64,000 nt of DNA from Parietaria judaica. Its lineage: Eukaryota > Streptophyta > Magnoliopsida > Rosales > Urticaceae. Position numbers and translations under genes: made by a program. The notes beneath the pieces are model-generated. The model was not told the DNA's origin. It searched no databases and saw only the letters and a list, made by a program, of their open reading frames with translations. Location of the stretch: NCBI GenBank assembly GCA_954871525.1, contig OX940865.1:7068001-7132000 (forward strand). The letters are read 5' to 3'. Below are positions 32,283 to 45,804 of this stretch, piece after piece; position 1 is the first letter of the stretch; each line of letters starts with the position of its first letter.

Positions 32283-34419
32283 TGTAACGCCCCTAAATGG
32301 GGGTTAGTAGGATAAGACAAAAACAACGACTTGTCAAACTTAGACCGGTCAACGACACATCATCATTTAAACGATATCGTTGAATATTCAACGTCCACGT
32401 CAACAAACACATAACTTTTGCCCGTGGGACTTAAAACGACAATACAACGTCAACGACCACAGATTATACAACACCATAAAACGACAATTACAAAGTACCA
32501 CCATCACAAATATCCTTAATTTAATCCTTTACATTTTCGAAATTAAAGATCAACTAAAAATACGAAATTCACCACGACGAACATTAAAGGTTTAGGTAAG
32601 CAAAACGAAACGTAGACTTCCTGAATCAAACTATTCCTCGTCCGGAGTCTAGTACTGAACACCACCTGAAGCTGGAAAGAAAAAGATGTATATGGAAGGG
32701 ATGAGCACCACACGCTCAGTAGGGAATCTATTACCAATTCTCTTTACCGAACCATTATTAGTCAAATTTCAATTAATTAAATTAAATGACATCATAAACC
32801 ATTTAATCATAATTTCCAATAATAATATAAATAAATAAATATACCCCACAAAAGTCAAATCATTTCGGTGATCCATGCCGAGTCAGCTCGCGCCTTTTCT
32901 CCACTATATCCCATCGAGTCCTCAAGGCACGAGCACAGGTGGACTAGAAGTCCCTAACCGTAACTCGCGCTCGACTCGGGATCCTAATCACCACCAAAGA
33001 CGGCCAGTTCGCCATGGGTCGAAATGTTGACTTTTGGGTCCAATCATATCCATATCCATATCCATATCCAGGTCCGGCCTACTGCGCAGTAGCCAGCTGC
33101 TCGTCAGCAGCTCATCCGCCCAAAGCGGGTACCATATCATAATAATCATCATCCGCCCAAAGCGGGTACCATATCATAAGAATCATCATCCGCCCTAATC
33201 GGGTACCAACATCAATATACGTCATTCCGACGTAACCATAAGCATAAATATAATAACGAATATCAAACCATACCTGGTTCTCTGCCTCGCTATCAAGCGA
33301 CGACAATCATAACATAAATTTTATCTTCTGATTAAAATAACATTTCATTTCATTAATTCCAATTTTAACCTATCCGGTTCAATCTTCATTATTAACGTTG
33401 GTTTCTACATTCATTTTAATTAGCGAGAAAAGGTAATAGCCCCTACCTCGATTTGTGGAAACTTTGACCGATCGAATAGCTAGTCGAAGATGCGGGTTCG
33501 TCTTGGCCTTGACTTCGATGATCAGAGACTTCGGGATCCGATGTACTATTCATAACGGGTGATTCAGGTAGCACGGTTTTCGAGGTGACCACGGGACGAC
33601 TATCCGCGCCAACTATAACACCGATACCATCCATAAGTCAAATATTACTAAGATTGGAATTCAAATTGTCAATTGAAAACCCGATACGCTGACATTTAAC
33701 CCGGGCCGAATTCCTGTCGGGCACGCAAAACGAGGCAGCAAAACGGGCATCAATTCGACAATTTTATGCTTCTCCTAGATTAATTCGACTGTTCTAAACG
33801 CAATGGCGAAGTCAATTTCATCAATCAAGGCCCAGAACACACCTAATTTGATCATCTAAATTCAGAAACTAGGTCAAGGAAATTCGGGCTTACCGAGAGT
33901 CCGATGACGATTCTGATCGAGGGCTTTCGATCTCCTCGACGAGGGCTTCAAAACCCCTCAAAAAAATCCGAGATCGGAAAATGACGCGGCGGCCGACGGC
34001 GGCGGCCGGCGACGACGACGGCGAGGTGGCACCACCAACGGACTCTAATAGGCTTCACGAACATGATTCCGGTGTTAGTTTTCTCAAAATCTAACCGGAA
34101 TGAAATGGATCTCGGGTTATGAAACCGAACCTTACGGCGACTATTCCGGCCAAACGCCACCACCTCAGGTCGTCATTCACCTACCAACGTGTTCGCCTAC
34201 TCAAGAGCTTTCCGGCGGTACCAAGATTTCGTTGATCGGAGCTCCGGTGACGGAGTTGTGAAGCTTTGATTATTTGATGAGAGAGAGAGTAATGAGAGAG
34301 AGAGAGCAGAGAGTAAGAAGGGAGAGAGGGGGAAATGGGGTATCGACCCCTTTTTTTTCTTTTTTTTTTTCTTTTTTTTATATATATATATATATTAATT
34401 TATATATATGGGTTTTACA
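32283..34419 (-). repeat. 5' LTR (right copy) of the chromovirus
   Basis: It is nearly identical to 28280-30415. Differences noted by eye are near 33715 (CCCGTC/CCTGTC), 33779 (AGCTTA/AGATTA), 33913 (TTCCGA/TTCTGA) and the T-rich/TA tract near 34355-34403. The same three ~34-bp tandem units lie at about 33113-33214. Confidence 0.95.
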
Positions 34420-35228
34420 GCGTCCCAGTTAGGCGACTCTATATATTTCAGATCATTAATTATACTATCATGAGTTCATGTATTTATGTACATATATATG
34501 TATATATATATGTGTATGTTTTATATATTCTGAGCATTGATCAGTAGTTTAACATGATATTAGGTTATAATATTGTAGTTTGTAAACTTGTACGTATACC
34601 GTTATATATCTTATGATTTTTTCTAATTTCAATCCAATTTTTTTAATTCTGTGCTAATCGACACTATCCTTTTTTGGTTTCAGTGTGTGTAACATCATTT
34701 ATAAACTTTCTTACTAAATACAGATATATAATATAAAAAAATAAAAAAATACAATTTTTTTTTACAGAAAACGCTTTTTTAGTATAAGATAAAATAATTT
34801 GCAAAAGAAAGCTCCAAACATAAAATCACAAATCACCAAAACCAAATCATTTATTAATATAAGTCATACAAAGGAGTTCCTTGATTTGTTGTAATAAGAG
34901 AAATAATATACTCAATTAATTACCCTTAAATAAGCTCTCAATACGCTCTCTACAATTACTACGTACATCTATCTAATTAAATAGGAAAACTTAATATATA
35001 TCACAAGAATTTAAATTATAATTAAAAACACTGAACTTAGGGGGGCACACTATATATATAAGCCAAAAATAACACACACAAAACCCTAATAATATTCACT
35101 AACCCTAAAATCACATGAAGCCTCGGAACTTCGAATTTTTATGGTAAGGTGAGCGTCTATCAAATTTTTATGTCGGGTGGCTTGAGCCTTATATTTCAAG
35201 AATACTAGTGCAAATACTCGAGTGTACG
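34420..35228. other. Intergenic DNA and 3' flank of the HHO-like gene
   Basis: AT-rich. It begins with the target duplication GCGTC. No gene is visible. The 3' untranslated part of the gene at 35229-38435 should lie here. Confidence 0.5.
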
Positions 35229-35957
35229 TTAGAATTTGAGAGTGATCTCACTACCGTTGCTCTCCTCGCCATCTTCCCGGAGAGCCGCGAGTCCTTTCCT
35301 CTCTCCGCCGTTCTCGCCGCTCTCGCCTTTCCAGCTTCCGCTTTCCGACTTACCATCCTCGATGCTCTCCGACCGGTCCCCGCCGGTCCCCCCAACGTCA
35401 GACTCTGGCGAGCTGTGGGTCTGCGACGCGGCCTTGTACATGTGGAGCTGGTGTTGGTGGATGGCGTGGTGGTGGAGCGCCATCGTCTGCGCCTGTGCCG
35501 GCGACGGAGTGGCGTAGAAGTCCTGGGGGCCACAGTAGTGCGGAGGAGCGTGGGACGCCGGGTGCGTACTGTAGAGGGCTGTGGGGCCACCGCCAGCATA
35601 CTCCGGTGGGACCCAAATGCCACCGAGCACCACCAGCTGCGGCGGCGGCGCCCCCGGTGCTTGTGGGCTCGGACTTGGTCGTCTTGTGTGGAGTCTATAT
35701 TTCTGTACCAAAAACAAAATATATTTATCTATCATTAGTATTTTAAATTATCTTGAAACCTTTATATATGCATGTTAATTATATATAAGACTAATTACTA
35801 ATCAAAGTTAAAGAAACAAATGATTTTATGGCATGGGAAAATGCAATTTTATGAATCAACTCATCATAATTAAACTTAGTTTTTCTGCACAAAAAAACAG
35901 TATATATAGATATAACATTAAAATTCGCTGGCTCTAATTTTTGTTGAAGCGTTTATC

Positions 35958-35994
<37 letters not shown>

Positions 35995-36218
35995 AATATA
36001 TCTCAGCTCATCATGCTCAAAATCATCATATATTATTATCACGAAGTTTCTGCCTTGAATTCTATATTATTTTTAACTAAGTGTATTTATAAACAATTTT
36101 CAACAATAATATTTGTTTGATCCACTTAAAACGGTCATGATCGTATTCACACAATTAACATGCAAAAAAGTTTTTAGTCAAACATATATTCTAAGAGACT
36201 ACATCTATATGTGCTTTC

Positions 36219-36255
<37 letters not shown>

Positions 36256-38435
36256 AGTGGAAATGAAACTGTAAAAACGGTTACATATATAGTACAGTAC
36301 AAAAGGCTTTTCTCATGCAATTCTGCATGCAAGTGAGTAAAAGAGATAAGAACCTGCAAATGGCTTTTAACTTCATCGTTGGTCAATCCATCAACCTTCA
36401 TCAACTCTCTGATTTGCTTCGGAGTCGCCACTGAAACCAAAAGAATTATCAGTAAACTCAAAATCAAATCATGATAATTCTTTTTTAAGTAAAAATAAAC
36501 GAAGGTTCGAAATAATTAGGGTTCGTAAATCATAATAAAATAGAGTTATACCTTGAGAACCACCAAGCATTTGAAGAGCACTCACAAATCTTCTGTGCAA
36601 ATCTGGTGACCAACACCTTCTTGCTTTTCTATGAGCTTGATTACTTGTATTATTTGTAGACCCATTAGTGTTGTTATTGTTATTATTTTGTTGTCCCTCA
36701 AAAAATTGCCCACCTCCTAATTTTCCTTGCTGATCAATAACCACCCCATTATTATTATAAGTGATCAAATTGGTACCAACAGTCCCATTAACCTTATTGC
36801 CACAATTGTCTCTTCTAACAACTCCATTACTCTCACTACTCTCCAAGCAAGACTTCTTGTCTTCGGCCGACGGCTCCTTCTCCGGAGAGCCGAGGGCCAA
36901 CTCCGGCATTTGCCTAGGGCACGAGCCCCGGTCCTTGGAGAACGGAAGGAAAGCGCCGCCGTTCCGTTGCTTGTTTTCCAAGGCAAGCTTAGGGCTCACA
37001 ACGTTGAAGCTAATATGGTCATGAGTTTGGTCCTTCATGGCTTGAGATGTGTTGATGTTATTCCCTTTTGCTGCTCCGTTTTCGATTGCGCCACTTTGGC
37101 TCCATAGCTGAGCTGATGTCATCCAATTCGCCTTGTCGGACATGTTCGTGGCCTTCTCCGAGCCATCGGAGCTTGAAGTCTTTAACGGAATAAATTCTTC
37201 AAGAATTGGCCTGGTTGGGACTAATTGATTGTTTGCTCTATAAGCTTGAAGTTGTTGCCTTGAGGTTTCCACGGCTAAAAGAAAAAAAAATACAAGGACT
37301 GTTAAGAATCACTTGATAAAAACGCAAACGAGCAAGAGCCGGCCCTCATTATAGGTGAGAGAGACATGCCTCTAAGCCCCCAAATTTGAAGGGGACCCCC
37401 AAAAAAATTATACTTGCTAGTATATGTATTTACTATTTACACTTTGAACTCGTACTAAAATTTGTATATATTTATGAATGATTTGAAAACTTAAGACTAT
37501 TTTGCATTATAATTTTTCTTTTATTAAATATATTATTTGTAAAAGGGTTTTCAAAAATTTTGCCTAAGGTCCTCATAAACTCATCAAAGTCGGGCCTCAA
37601 TATGAGATAAAGGAAGAAATACGAAATGTTATAGAAATGGAAAGATAAAGATCTCTTCTTTGTTTTATGTCACTTTCATCACTCTTTAGAAACGTACATG
37701 TTGAATGACTGCCTCGGATTTGGAGAAATGAAGTTATTATTAACAGAAAAAGTTACACACAAAACGGAAAAAAGGGTTGTTCTTATACATCATCGCAAAT
37801 AAGCTCTCGCTTCAATAAATGAAAAAGCTTGAAAAAGAAATAGAGTTGGAAAGCTGATAACACATACGATACACTCACAATTATGCACAAAAATATAGCC
37901 AATGTTGTAGTATATATTATAATTTGATATAACAGATAACAATCTACTTGAAACTTTTTTTCTAAATCAGTATATACGTATATAGGTTAATTGGTTTCTT
38001 CTTTCTAAAGAGCACGTATAATATGATCTGATGATAGTATGCTTGAAAGTTGAAACTCTCTCATTTTTCAATATCAGTGCACAAATATATACCAAAGACC
38101 TAGGGTTTCATCAAATTTCATGTATATGTTGAACCCTTAGGCCTCATGCATGCATGGCATTTAGATCTCCGAAATGTACATAAAAATCTGATTAATGTTT
38201 ATACGGAGCATAAAGTGATATATATAGATATACCATTGGTGAGAAGTTGCATGCAAAGAGGTAGCTCTCTCTTGAAGGCATCGATCTTGAGCCTTTCTTC
38301 TTCGAGACGCGAGAGGAACTCTTCAAGCTTGGTCTGATTTTGATCAGGATTAATGTGTTGATCTGCGAAGGACTTGAGAAGCGTTGAATAGCTGTGAGGT
38401 TTGCAATCCAAGGACAGCTCCGAAGGCGATGCCAT
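35229..38435 (-). CDS. GARP-family transcription factor, HHO/NIGT1 (HRS1-homologue) type
   Basis: Four exons on the minus strand: 38435-38234, 37274-36552, 36430-36354, 35702-35229. They join in phase with GT-AG introns; total is 1,476 nt, 491 aa. The N-terminus (residues 1-75) has the conserved HHO block [20 protein letters not shown] followed by [10 protein letters not shown], and an EAR-like ELSLD at 5-9. The MYB-like GARP domain (about 279-335) reads [15 protein letters not shown], then [14 protein letters not shown] and [14 protein letters not shown]. An intron falls between SHLQ and KYR. NIGT1/HHO proteins are nuclear repressors linking nitrate and phosphate responses; that role is taken from the family. 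The C-terminus is His/Gln- and Gly/Ser-rich. An N-rich tract lies near 252-265. It is longer than the Arabidopsis members I recall. Intron 1 (959 bp) contains a repeat-like segment at 37330-37610. Confidence 0.92.
37330..37610. repeat. Possible MITE in intron 1 of the HHO-like gene
   Basis: The ends GAGCCGGCCCTCATT and, reversed, GAGGCCCGACTTTGAT are weakly inverted. Internal GCCCCCAAATTTGAAGGGGA and TTTTGCCTAAGGTCC resemble plant hAT-type MITEs. No clean target duplication was found. Confidence 0.35.
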
Positions 38436-38510
38436 CCAGATCAATCGACCGTCTTGTTGGCTTGTTTTTCCGAAGATTGATTGAGAACAGAAGATAATAC
38501 TTGTACTGTT

Positions 38511-38537
38511 TCAGAAGATGATGTTGTTGGTGTTCAT
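38511..38537 (-). promoter_or_regulatory. Upstream ORF in the HHO-like gene leader
   Basis: On the minus strand an ATG at 38537 opens eight codons (MNTNNIIF) to TGA at 38511-38513, 75 nt before the main ATG at 38435. It may lower translation of the main frame. Confidence 0.5.
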
Positions 38538-38688
38538 GAGTTATTATAACAATATTAGAAGCAAAAAGAGTGTTTGGATTCTATTGTTGTGTGGGAGGGA
38601 GAGAATGGAGATAAGAAAAGGGAAGGTATGTTGTGTTGTGAACACAATGAGGATGGTGCTCTTTTTAGGGGTGAGTTCAAGAGAATAA

Positions 38689-40731
<2,043 letters not shown>

Positions 40732-41101
40732 TGTTAGTAAGACACGGGTCGTACATTGTCGTGTCGGTCTTGAGGAGTCATTTTTGCTCCAGTGAGTCGT
40801 TGTTGTCGCTTGGTCGGGTATTAGAGTGAACCGTCCTTCCTTGGTTATCTTGTGAGCTCATCCGTCTGCCTTTTGCGTTGGGTCGGACAGGGCGATGACT
40901 CCTTGCCATGGCCGGGTTTTGCCTTCGGTTGCGCTTGGCTTGATCTTGCATTTGACTTCATATGGAACCGTGTTGGTCAAGTCTTTCCTCGTATGGGCGG
41001 AATAGTCCTCCTTGGTCTATGTTCTTCAACCTGTGTCGTTCTTGGGCCAAGAAGGTGTTGTGTGAGCTTCTTTGGACTTGGAACCGAATTCTGCTCTAAC
41101 A
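40732..41101. mobile_element. Candidate short solo LTR or TRIM
   Basis: This 370-bp GC-richer block starts TGTTAGTAAG and ends TGCTCTAACA (inverted TGTTAG/CTAACA), with TG...CA ends inside AT-rich DNA. The flanks AAATC and AATAA do not match as a 5-bp duplication; AAAT on both sides is possible if the ends shift by one. The open frame at 40852-41106 has no recognisable motif and is probably spurious. Confidence 0.4.
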
Positions 41102-41338
41102 AATAATTATATCTAAATGTGTATAGTATAGAAGTATTTCATCGCAAAAGATTTTTCTCAAGAGGGTCTAAAATTTAATAGTATACTAATTAATATATAT
41201 ATATATAGATATATTATACTAAATGGTATTTTGTGGTAACAAACAAGTGATAAAAGACACAATTATGCAATTAGCCAGACATTATCTTGAGATATTAGCG
41301 GTATATATACTGAAATTTTCTTGATTGGCATGCAGCCT

Positions 41339-41654
41339 TAGAGCTGGGGCTGGCGACCAAAATGGACACATCGCGATGCTCGCGACGGGGAGGAGAAACT
41401 CGCGACGGCTCGCGACGGGGGGGTGAAAATCGCGATGATTCGTGATGGGATTCCGCCGTCGCGATTTCTCCCTCCCTCCCTCTCCGTCTCTCTCTCTCTC
41501 ACACACACACACACACTCACACACTCGCTCTCTCTCTCTCTCTCTCTCTCCCTCAACGTCTCGACGATCACGACCCTCGGCACCACGACGCATCACGACA
41601 TTAGTGTTGGCGATTCCATCGCGACGGGTCGCGACGTCGCCAGCCCCACCTCTA
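41339..41654. mobile_element. hAT-type MITE with perfect TSD
   Basis: This 316-bp element has 19-bp terminal inverted repeats, TAGAGCTGGGGCTGGCGAC at the left and TAGAGGTGGGGCTGGCGAC as complement of the right end. Perfect 8-bp duplications TGCAGCCT lie at 41331-41338 and 41655-41662. TCGCGAC/ATCGCGA motifs are repeated in the subterminal parts on both sides, as expected for transposase binding sites. A CT/CA microsatellite fills the centre (about 41486-41552). There is no coding capacity. The open frames here are low-complexity. Confidence 0.88.
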
Positions 41655-42818
41655 TGCAGCCTACAATCCAAACTGTAGGACGGGTTTTTTCCATTTATTC
41701 GAGATCTACCCATGCTGTTTATTTTTTTTAGGTGGCACATATTCCCAAATTAATGAATCATTAGCAATACGTCTTCACCCATCCAATAATTACCACGAGG
41801 GCTGATATGCGAACGTAATTTGTCTCTTACTCAAAAGACGAATTGGTTTCATATATTTCCAAGTAATTCCGGTCGGTATACGTATACACATACATATCTT
41901 TTTTTAATTAAAATATATTTCTATATACAATTTAACCTCTATAAATTAATAATATTGGGACGAGAGAAATTTATTATATTATCGAGTTTATTAATTTATC
42001 GAGATAAAAATTGAATTACTTTAGTATAGTCGAGATCAAAAAAATTTATTAATTAATCGAGGTATAAATTTATCGAGTATTAATTTATAGTGGTTACTGT
42101 TAATTCTTAACAGATTTTCCTCACACATTCGCTAACCATGGCATAAGGATGAGGGTTACCACACCATCTACACAGAAAGCCAAACATTTAAATATTTCAC
42201 GTGCTTCAAAACTGGTTACAAGAAAGCTATTGTACCATTGACACATCAAAATTAAAGAGAAAAACTAACAATTATTTATCATTTATGTGATTCTTTTTTC
42301 AATTAATTATAATGGAGATTTAAACTAATTTGAAATTCCAAACAATAATCAAGAAGTTATGTCCAATCCTCAAAAAATAAAGTAGTGAACATACATGAAC
42401 TTTTTTCACCATAAAAAAAATGAATTACCTATATCAGTATTAATCCTTAGTTTTAAAAGAGTGAAGAGCATTGTTGCTAAATTCTAATATTAATACTTTT
42501 ATAGTATATTAATTAGGAGATGTCGGTAACATTTTGCTCAAACACTCATCATATATACAACTCAGTTATAGCAGAGGCATTGTTATAGCAGCGTTTGTTT
42601 CTCCACTTGCAGTAATATATTTATATATATATTAGGGTTTTTTCATATATATATATATATATTCTATATATAATAATAATGAAACCCTAGAGACGAAGTG
42701 CATCGAATTCCTTTGGAAAGAGAAAGGAGTGGCAATAATGATGGTTGGTCGCTTTCTTCAACCAGTCTTCCCCTTCAATACTCCAACTCTCACCTTTTTT
42801 CCAACGATTCTCTCTCAC

Positions 42819-42849
<31 letters not shown>

Positions 42850-43347
42850 ATAGATACAGAGAAAGAAAGAGATTCTCGTCGTGAAACGTGTCATGATATT
42901 CGAGCTCATGAATATCCCTTTTGTCTGGCGCTAATTTTGAGGAATATTCTTTTCTTTCCCATTTTCCCACTCTCTTTTTCTTCATTAAATACGGAAACCG
43001 AGATCGCTGCTCATCTCACGGTGGCTCCTGATACCGTACGCCGCCGGATGATTCACCGATAACCTGCGCTGCTGGTTATATATGCTTCGCTTCATATCGG
43101 AGTACTGAAAAGAAAAAACGAAAAAAGAAAAAACTAGAACTGAATATTGTGTCAACATTCAATGGTTAGACTACGACCAAATTAATAGTTACCCTAGTGT
43201 AACAGTGTTTGTCTCTACCGTATTCTGTTTTAATCGCTCGTTCATATATTATAATACTCGACCTAGACCATAGAGCTTATTATATTATATAATTATTAAT
43301 TATCAAGTAATAATAATTCATTCTTAAAAAAAAAAGTAAATGAACAA
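41655..43347. other. Intergenic AT-rich DNA
   Basis: TA microsatellites lie at about 42644-42662 and 42818-42849. No gene is supported. A more balanced segment at about 42880-43070 carries open frames on both strands without recognisable motifs. Confidence 0.45.
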
Positions 43348-43452
43348 AATGCCTATTTTGTGTCAAATCTTTTAAAAAATTGCTCATTGTGTGTATTTTT
43401 ACTCTCATAAATAGGCAGTTTTTAAGAGGTTTGATACAAAATTAGGCATTTC
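43348..43452. repeat. Foldback (inverted repeat) with ~37-bp arms
   Basis: The left arm begins AAATGCCTATTTTGTGTCAA; the right arm, reverse complemented, begins AAATGCCTAATTTTGTATCA. Arms pair at roughly 33 of 38 positions around a ~30-nt loop. Related AAATGYCCAW text occurs at about 52117 and 53320. Confidence 0.65.
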
Positions 43453-44989
43453 GTACAATTTCTTAAAAAAAAATAAAAAATTCAGCAATATATATTAGTT
43501 ACTGCGTTGAGACCTATAAAATTATTATTTATTGACTTTTATTCACTTATAGAATATTAATTGTATATTTTCGGTGGATAGTAGATAGAGTCAGAGAACA
43601 ATATAAGTCGGGTACCATAGTTTGGTGGGATTTATTTAATATCAACCAAGATTTATAAGAGATGATTACAAATAGTAAATCATATGGATCCAAAGCATAT
43701 AAAAGAAATTCCCCCTTGTTGTCACGCAAACAACTTTGATATCCAGCACGTAAATTCTTTATAAAACGCAAGATCCCCTTGCACACATTCAGCTACGAAC
43801 ATCCCGTCCTTGTCCACTTCACACATTAATTGCTGATTGACTTCTCCTAAAGGTTAAAAGATTATCTCTGTAAGTTCTTACGAAATTGGACCACATTACC
43901 GGGGGACTAATAAGAGCTAGCGTTGATAATATTTTCGTCTTGATGACGCAAATCAGCTCCATGAATATCTCCATTGATTAGAAAAATCACACATTTGTAG
44001 GGAGATGTTGACTCAATCACTCATTGATTGAGGATGCGACTTAGATAATTTTCTGAAATACTTCACAGCTTTCATGACATCATGAATAATTAGACTTTTC
44101 ATAAATAGACAAAATGAAATCATGAAGAATTATATACTCAATAATCGAAATTCATGCTTCAACAAATATTATTTTTTTTTCTTGTACTCTTGGCATGGCA
44201 CAATAATTCTTTGATAGAATAACATAAAGGTTCCAATCAAACAAATAGAAATATAATCTTGTTTTTTTGTTTTTTTGAAGTTTTTTCGCAAGGAACAACG
44301 AAAATAACCATTCAATTAGAATTTAAATTGTAACATAATTCTCGTTATATTTTGAGCTGCCTTTTTTTTTTTCTTCTCAGCTGAACTACGACAGAAATAT
44401 TGTACGGAATATTAACAATTCTACAGTACAATAAGATGAAAAGAAATCATTTGATTCTATAAGAAAACCCGAGAACGAATTGAGAAATATAAAAGAATTG
44501 AAAAAACCTATCACATTATATTTTCCCTTTAAATACAACTAAATATATACCACTTTAGAGTTTTGAGTCTCTATTATTATGTTCATTTAAATGTATTATA
44601 AACAAATGTAATATTATCTTGTCTAACAGAAGACGTGGCATCTAACAATAAACTGATAGATGTTTTTAAATTCGCCAAACGTGCAAGTTAATAATTCCAT
44701 GTTCTTTCAAGCAAATTTCTATGAGACACTCTTATTATTTTTTTTATATAGTTTTAACCCTACTTGTCAATGTGAGGACGTGGATTTTTAGAAATACATA
44801 GGATCTACATTTATGTCCTTTTTGTCTTCATATATTTTGGAATTTGTAACTTATACAGTGATAAGAAACTCAAAGCCTCGACAGATCTTTACTAAAACAT
44901 ATCATCAAGTACTCTTCCACTCAAGGGAAGATAACGAAGTAGGAAAGCCAAAACAAAACACAAACTCCAATCAACAAACAGAAACTAAC
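43453..44989. other. Intergenic AT-rich DNA
   Basis: No gene is supported. The 79-codon frame on the minus strand at 43547-43786 (IKNLRAGYQSCLRDNKGEFL) has no family I recognise and starts within AT-rich DNA. Confidence 0.45.
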
Positions 44990-45200
44990 GGGGTGTTTTA
45001 TTAAGGGGTTTGGGAAACTAGTTTTGCAATTTGATTTGGGAAATCAGTCTGAGAGTTTAATCTATCAAACCAGTTTGGGAGTTTGGTTTTTGAAACACTG
45101 TTTGGTTAGTCTTTTGTTAATCTGTGGTTGAATTTAAATGAAAAAAATATAATAAAACACAATTTATGTCACTAAAAAAAAGTACATAATGATAACTATC
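44990..45200 (+). repeat. Third copy of the 21-22 kb MITE-like repeat (partial)
   Basis: GGGGTGTTTTATTAAGGGGT, CAGTTTGGGAGTTTGGTTTT and TGTTTGGTTAGTCTTTTG, followed by CTGTGGTTGAATTTAAATGA, match the first part of the units at 20990 and 21630. The later AT-rich portion is missing. Confidence 0.6.
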
Positions 45201-45281
45201 TATCATTTCTTGTGGTGACGACATGTAGTGGAGGATACATAGGTATTAAAAATTGTTCATATACTAAATATGGCCTCTCCT

Positions 45282-45483
45282 CAGGGTGGTCCAACCCTTT
45301 TCGGGGCCTAGGGCAAATCGTTAATAGGAGACTTTTTTCGGAGCCTGCAATAGGTATTGTAGGAGCTATATGGTATTGCGAAACTTATGCAATACATATT
45401 AATAGACTATAAAAAAATGGGCCTTATTTTAAACCGGGGCCATGGTCGACCGCCCAACTCGTCTATAGGTTGGGCCGGCCCTG
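45282..45483. mobile_element. Short hAT-like MITE
   Basis: The element is 202 bp. The left end CAGGGTGGTCCAACCC and the complement of the right end, CAGGGCCGGCCCAACC, form inverted repeats. Internal GGGGCCTAGGGCAAATCG is typical of plant hAT MITEs. The flanks (GGCCTCTCCT / GGCCTCCTT) suggest a decayed duplication. Confidence 0.6.
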
Positions 45484-45773
45484 GGCCTCCTTGATTAAGG
45501 ATCGGTCTGAATAGTTGTGGCAAATACACTATGGAACTGACTCTCTTCATACTCCCACTTTCCAAAACCATGAAAGAAGTCATCCTGAGTTACCTTCATA
45601 GTAATCCCTCATTTATGTCACACAAAACCTGAAAATTTGATAAACAAAATAAATATAAATAAGCATTAACTACAACCGGTGAGCAGCGTTTAATATCTTT
45701 TTTTTTTTTTTGCTATACTATTGCTTGAATGAGCATCATCTCGCAATAATATGTACGTACAGACAGAAACGTC

Positions 45774-45804
<31 letters not shown>

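Larger units (their letters stand above)
28280..34419 (-). mobile_element. Young Ty3/gypsy element, chromovirus (Tekay/Del-like), large internal deletion
   Basis: LTRs of about 2.14 kb (28280-30415 and 32283-34419) enclose only 1.87 kb. They are flanked by perfect GCGTC repeats (28275-28279 and 34420-34424). Orientation is minus: a PBS, TGGTATCAGAGC on the minus strand (32268-32279), matches initiator Met-tRNA and adjoins the right LTR. A purine tract (AAAGGGGTGGAGTATT on the minus strand) adjoins the left LTR. Gag, protease, RT and RNase H are missing; only integrase remains. Long LTRs, the Met PBS and a chromodomain-like integrase tail suggest the Tekay/Del lineage. The LTRs differ by about four substitutions plus homopolymer changes by eye, so the insertion is very recent. 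Confidence 0.92.

Noticed and set aside
35208..35738. 176-codon plus-strand frame
   Set aside because: It is a shadow of the last exon of the HHO-like gene, which has matching splice phase and family sequence.
40852..41106. 84-codon Cys/Trp-rich frame as a small secreted protein
   Set aside because: There is no clear signal peptide or cysteine pattern, and the block has LTR-like ends; kept only as repeat sequence.
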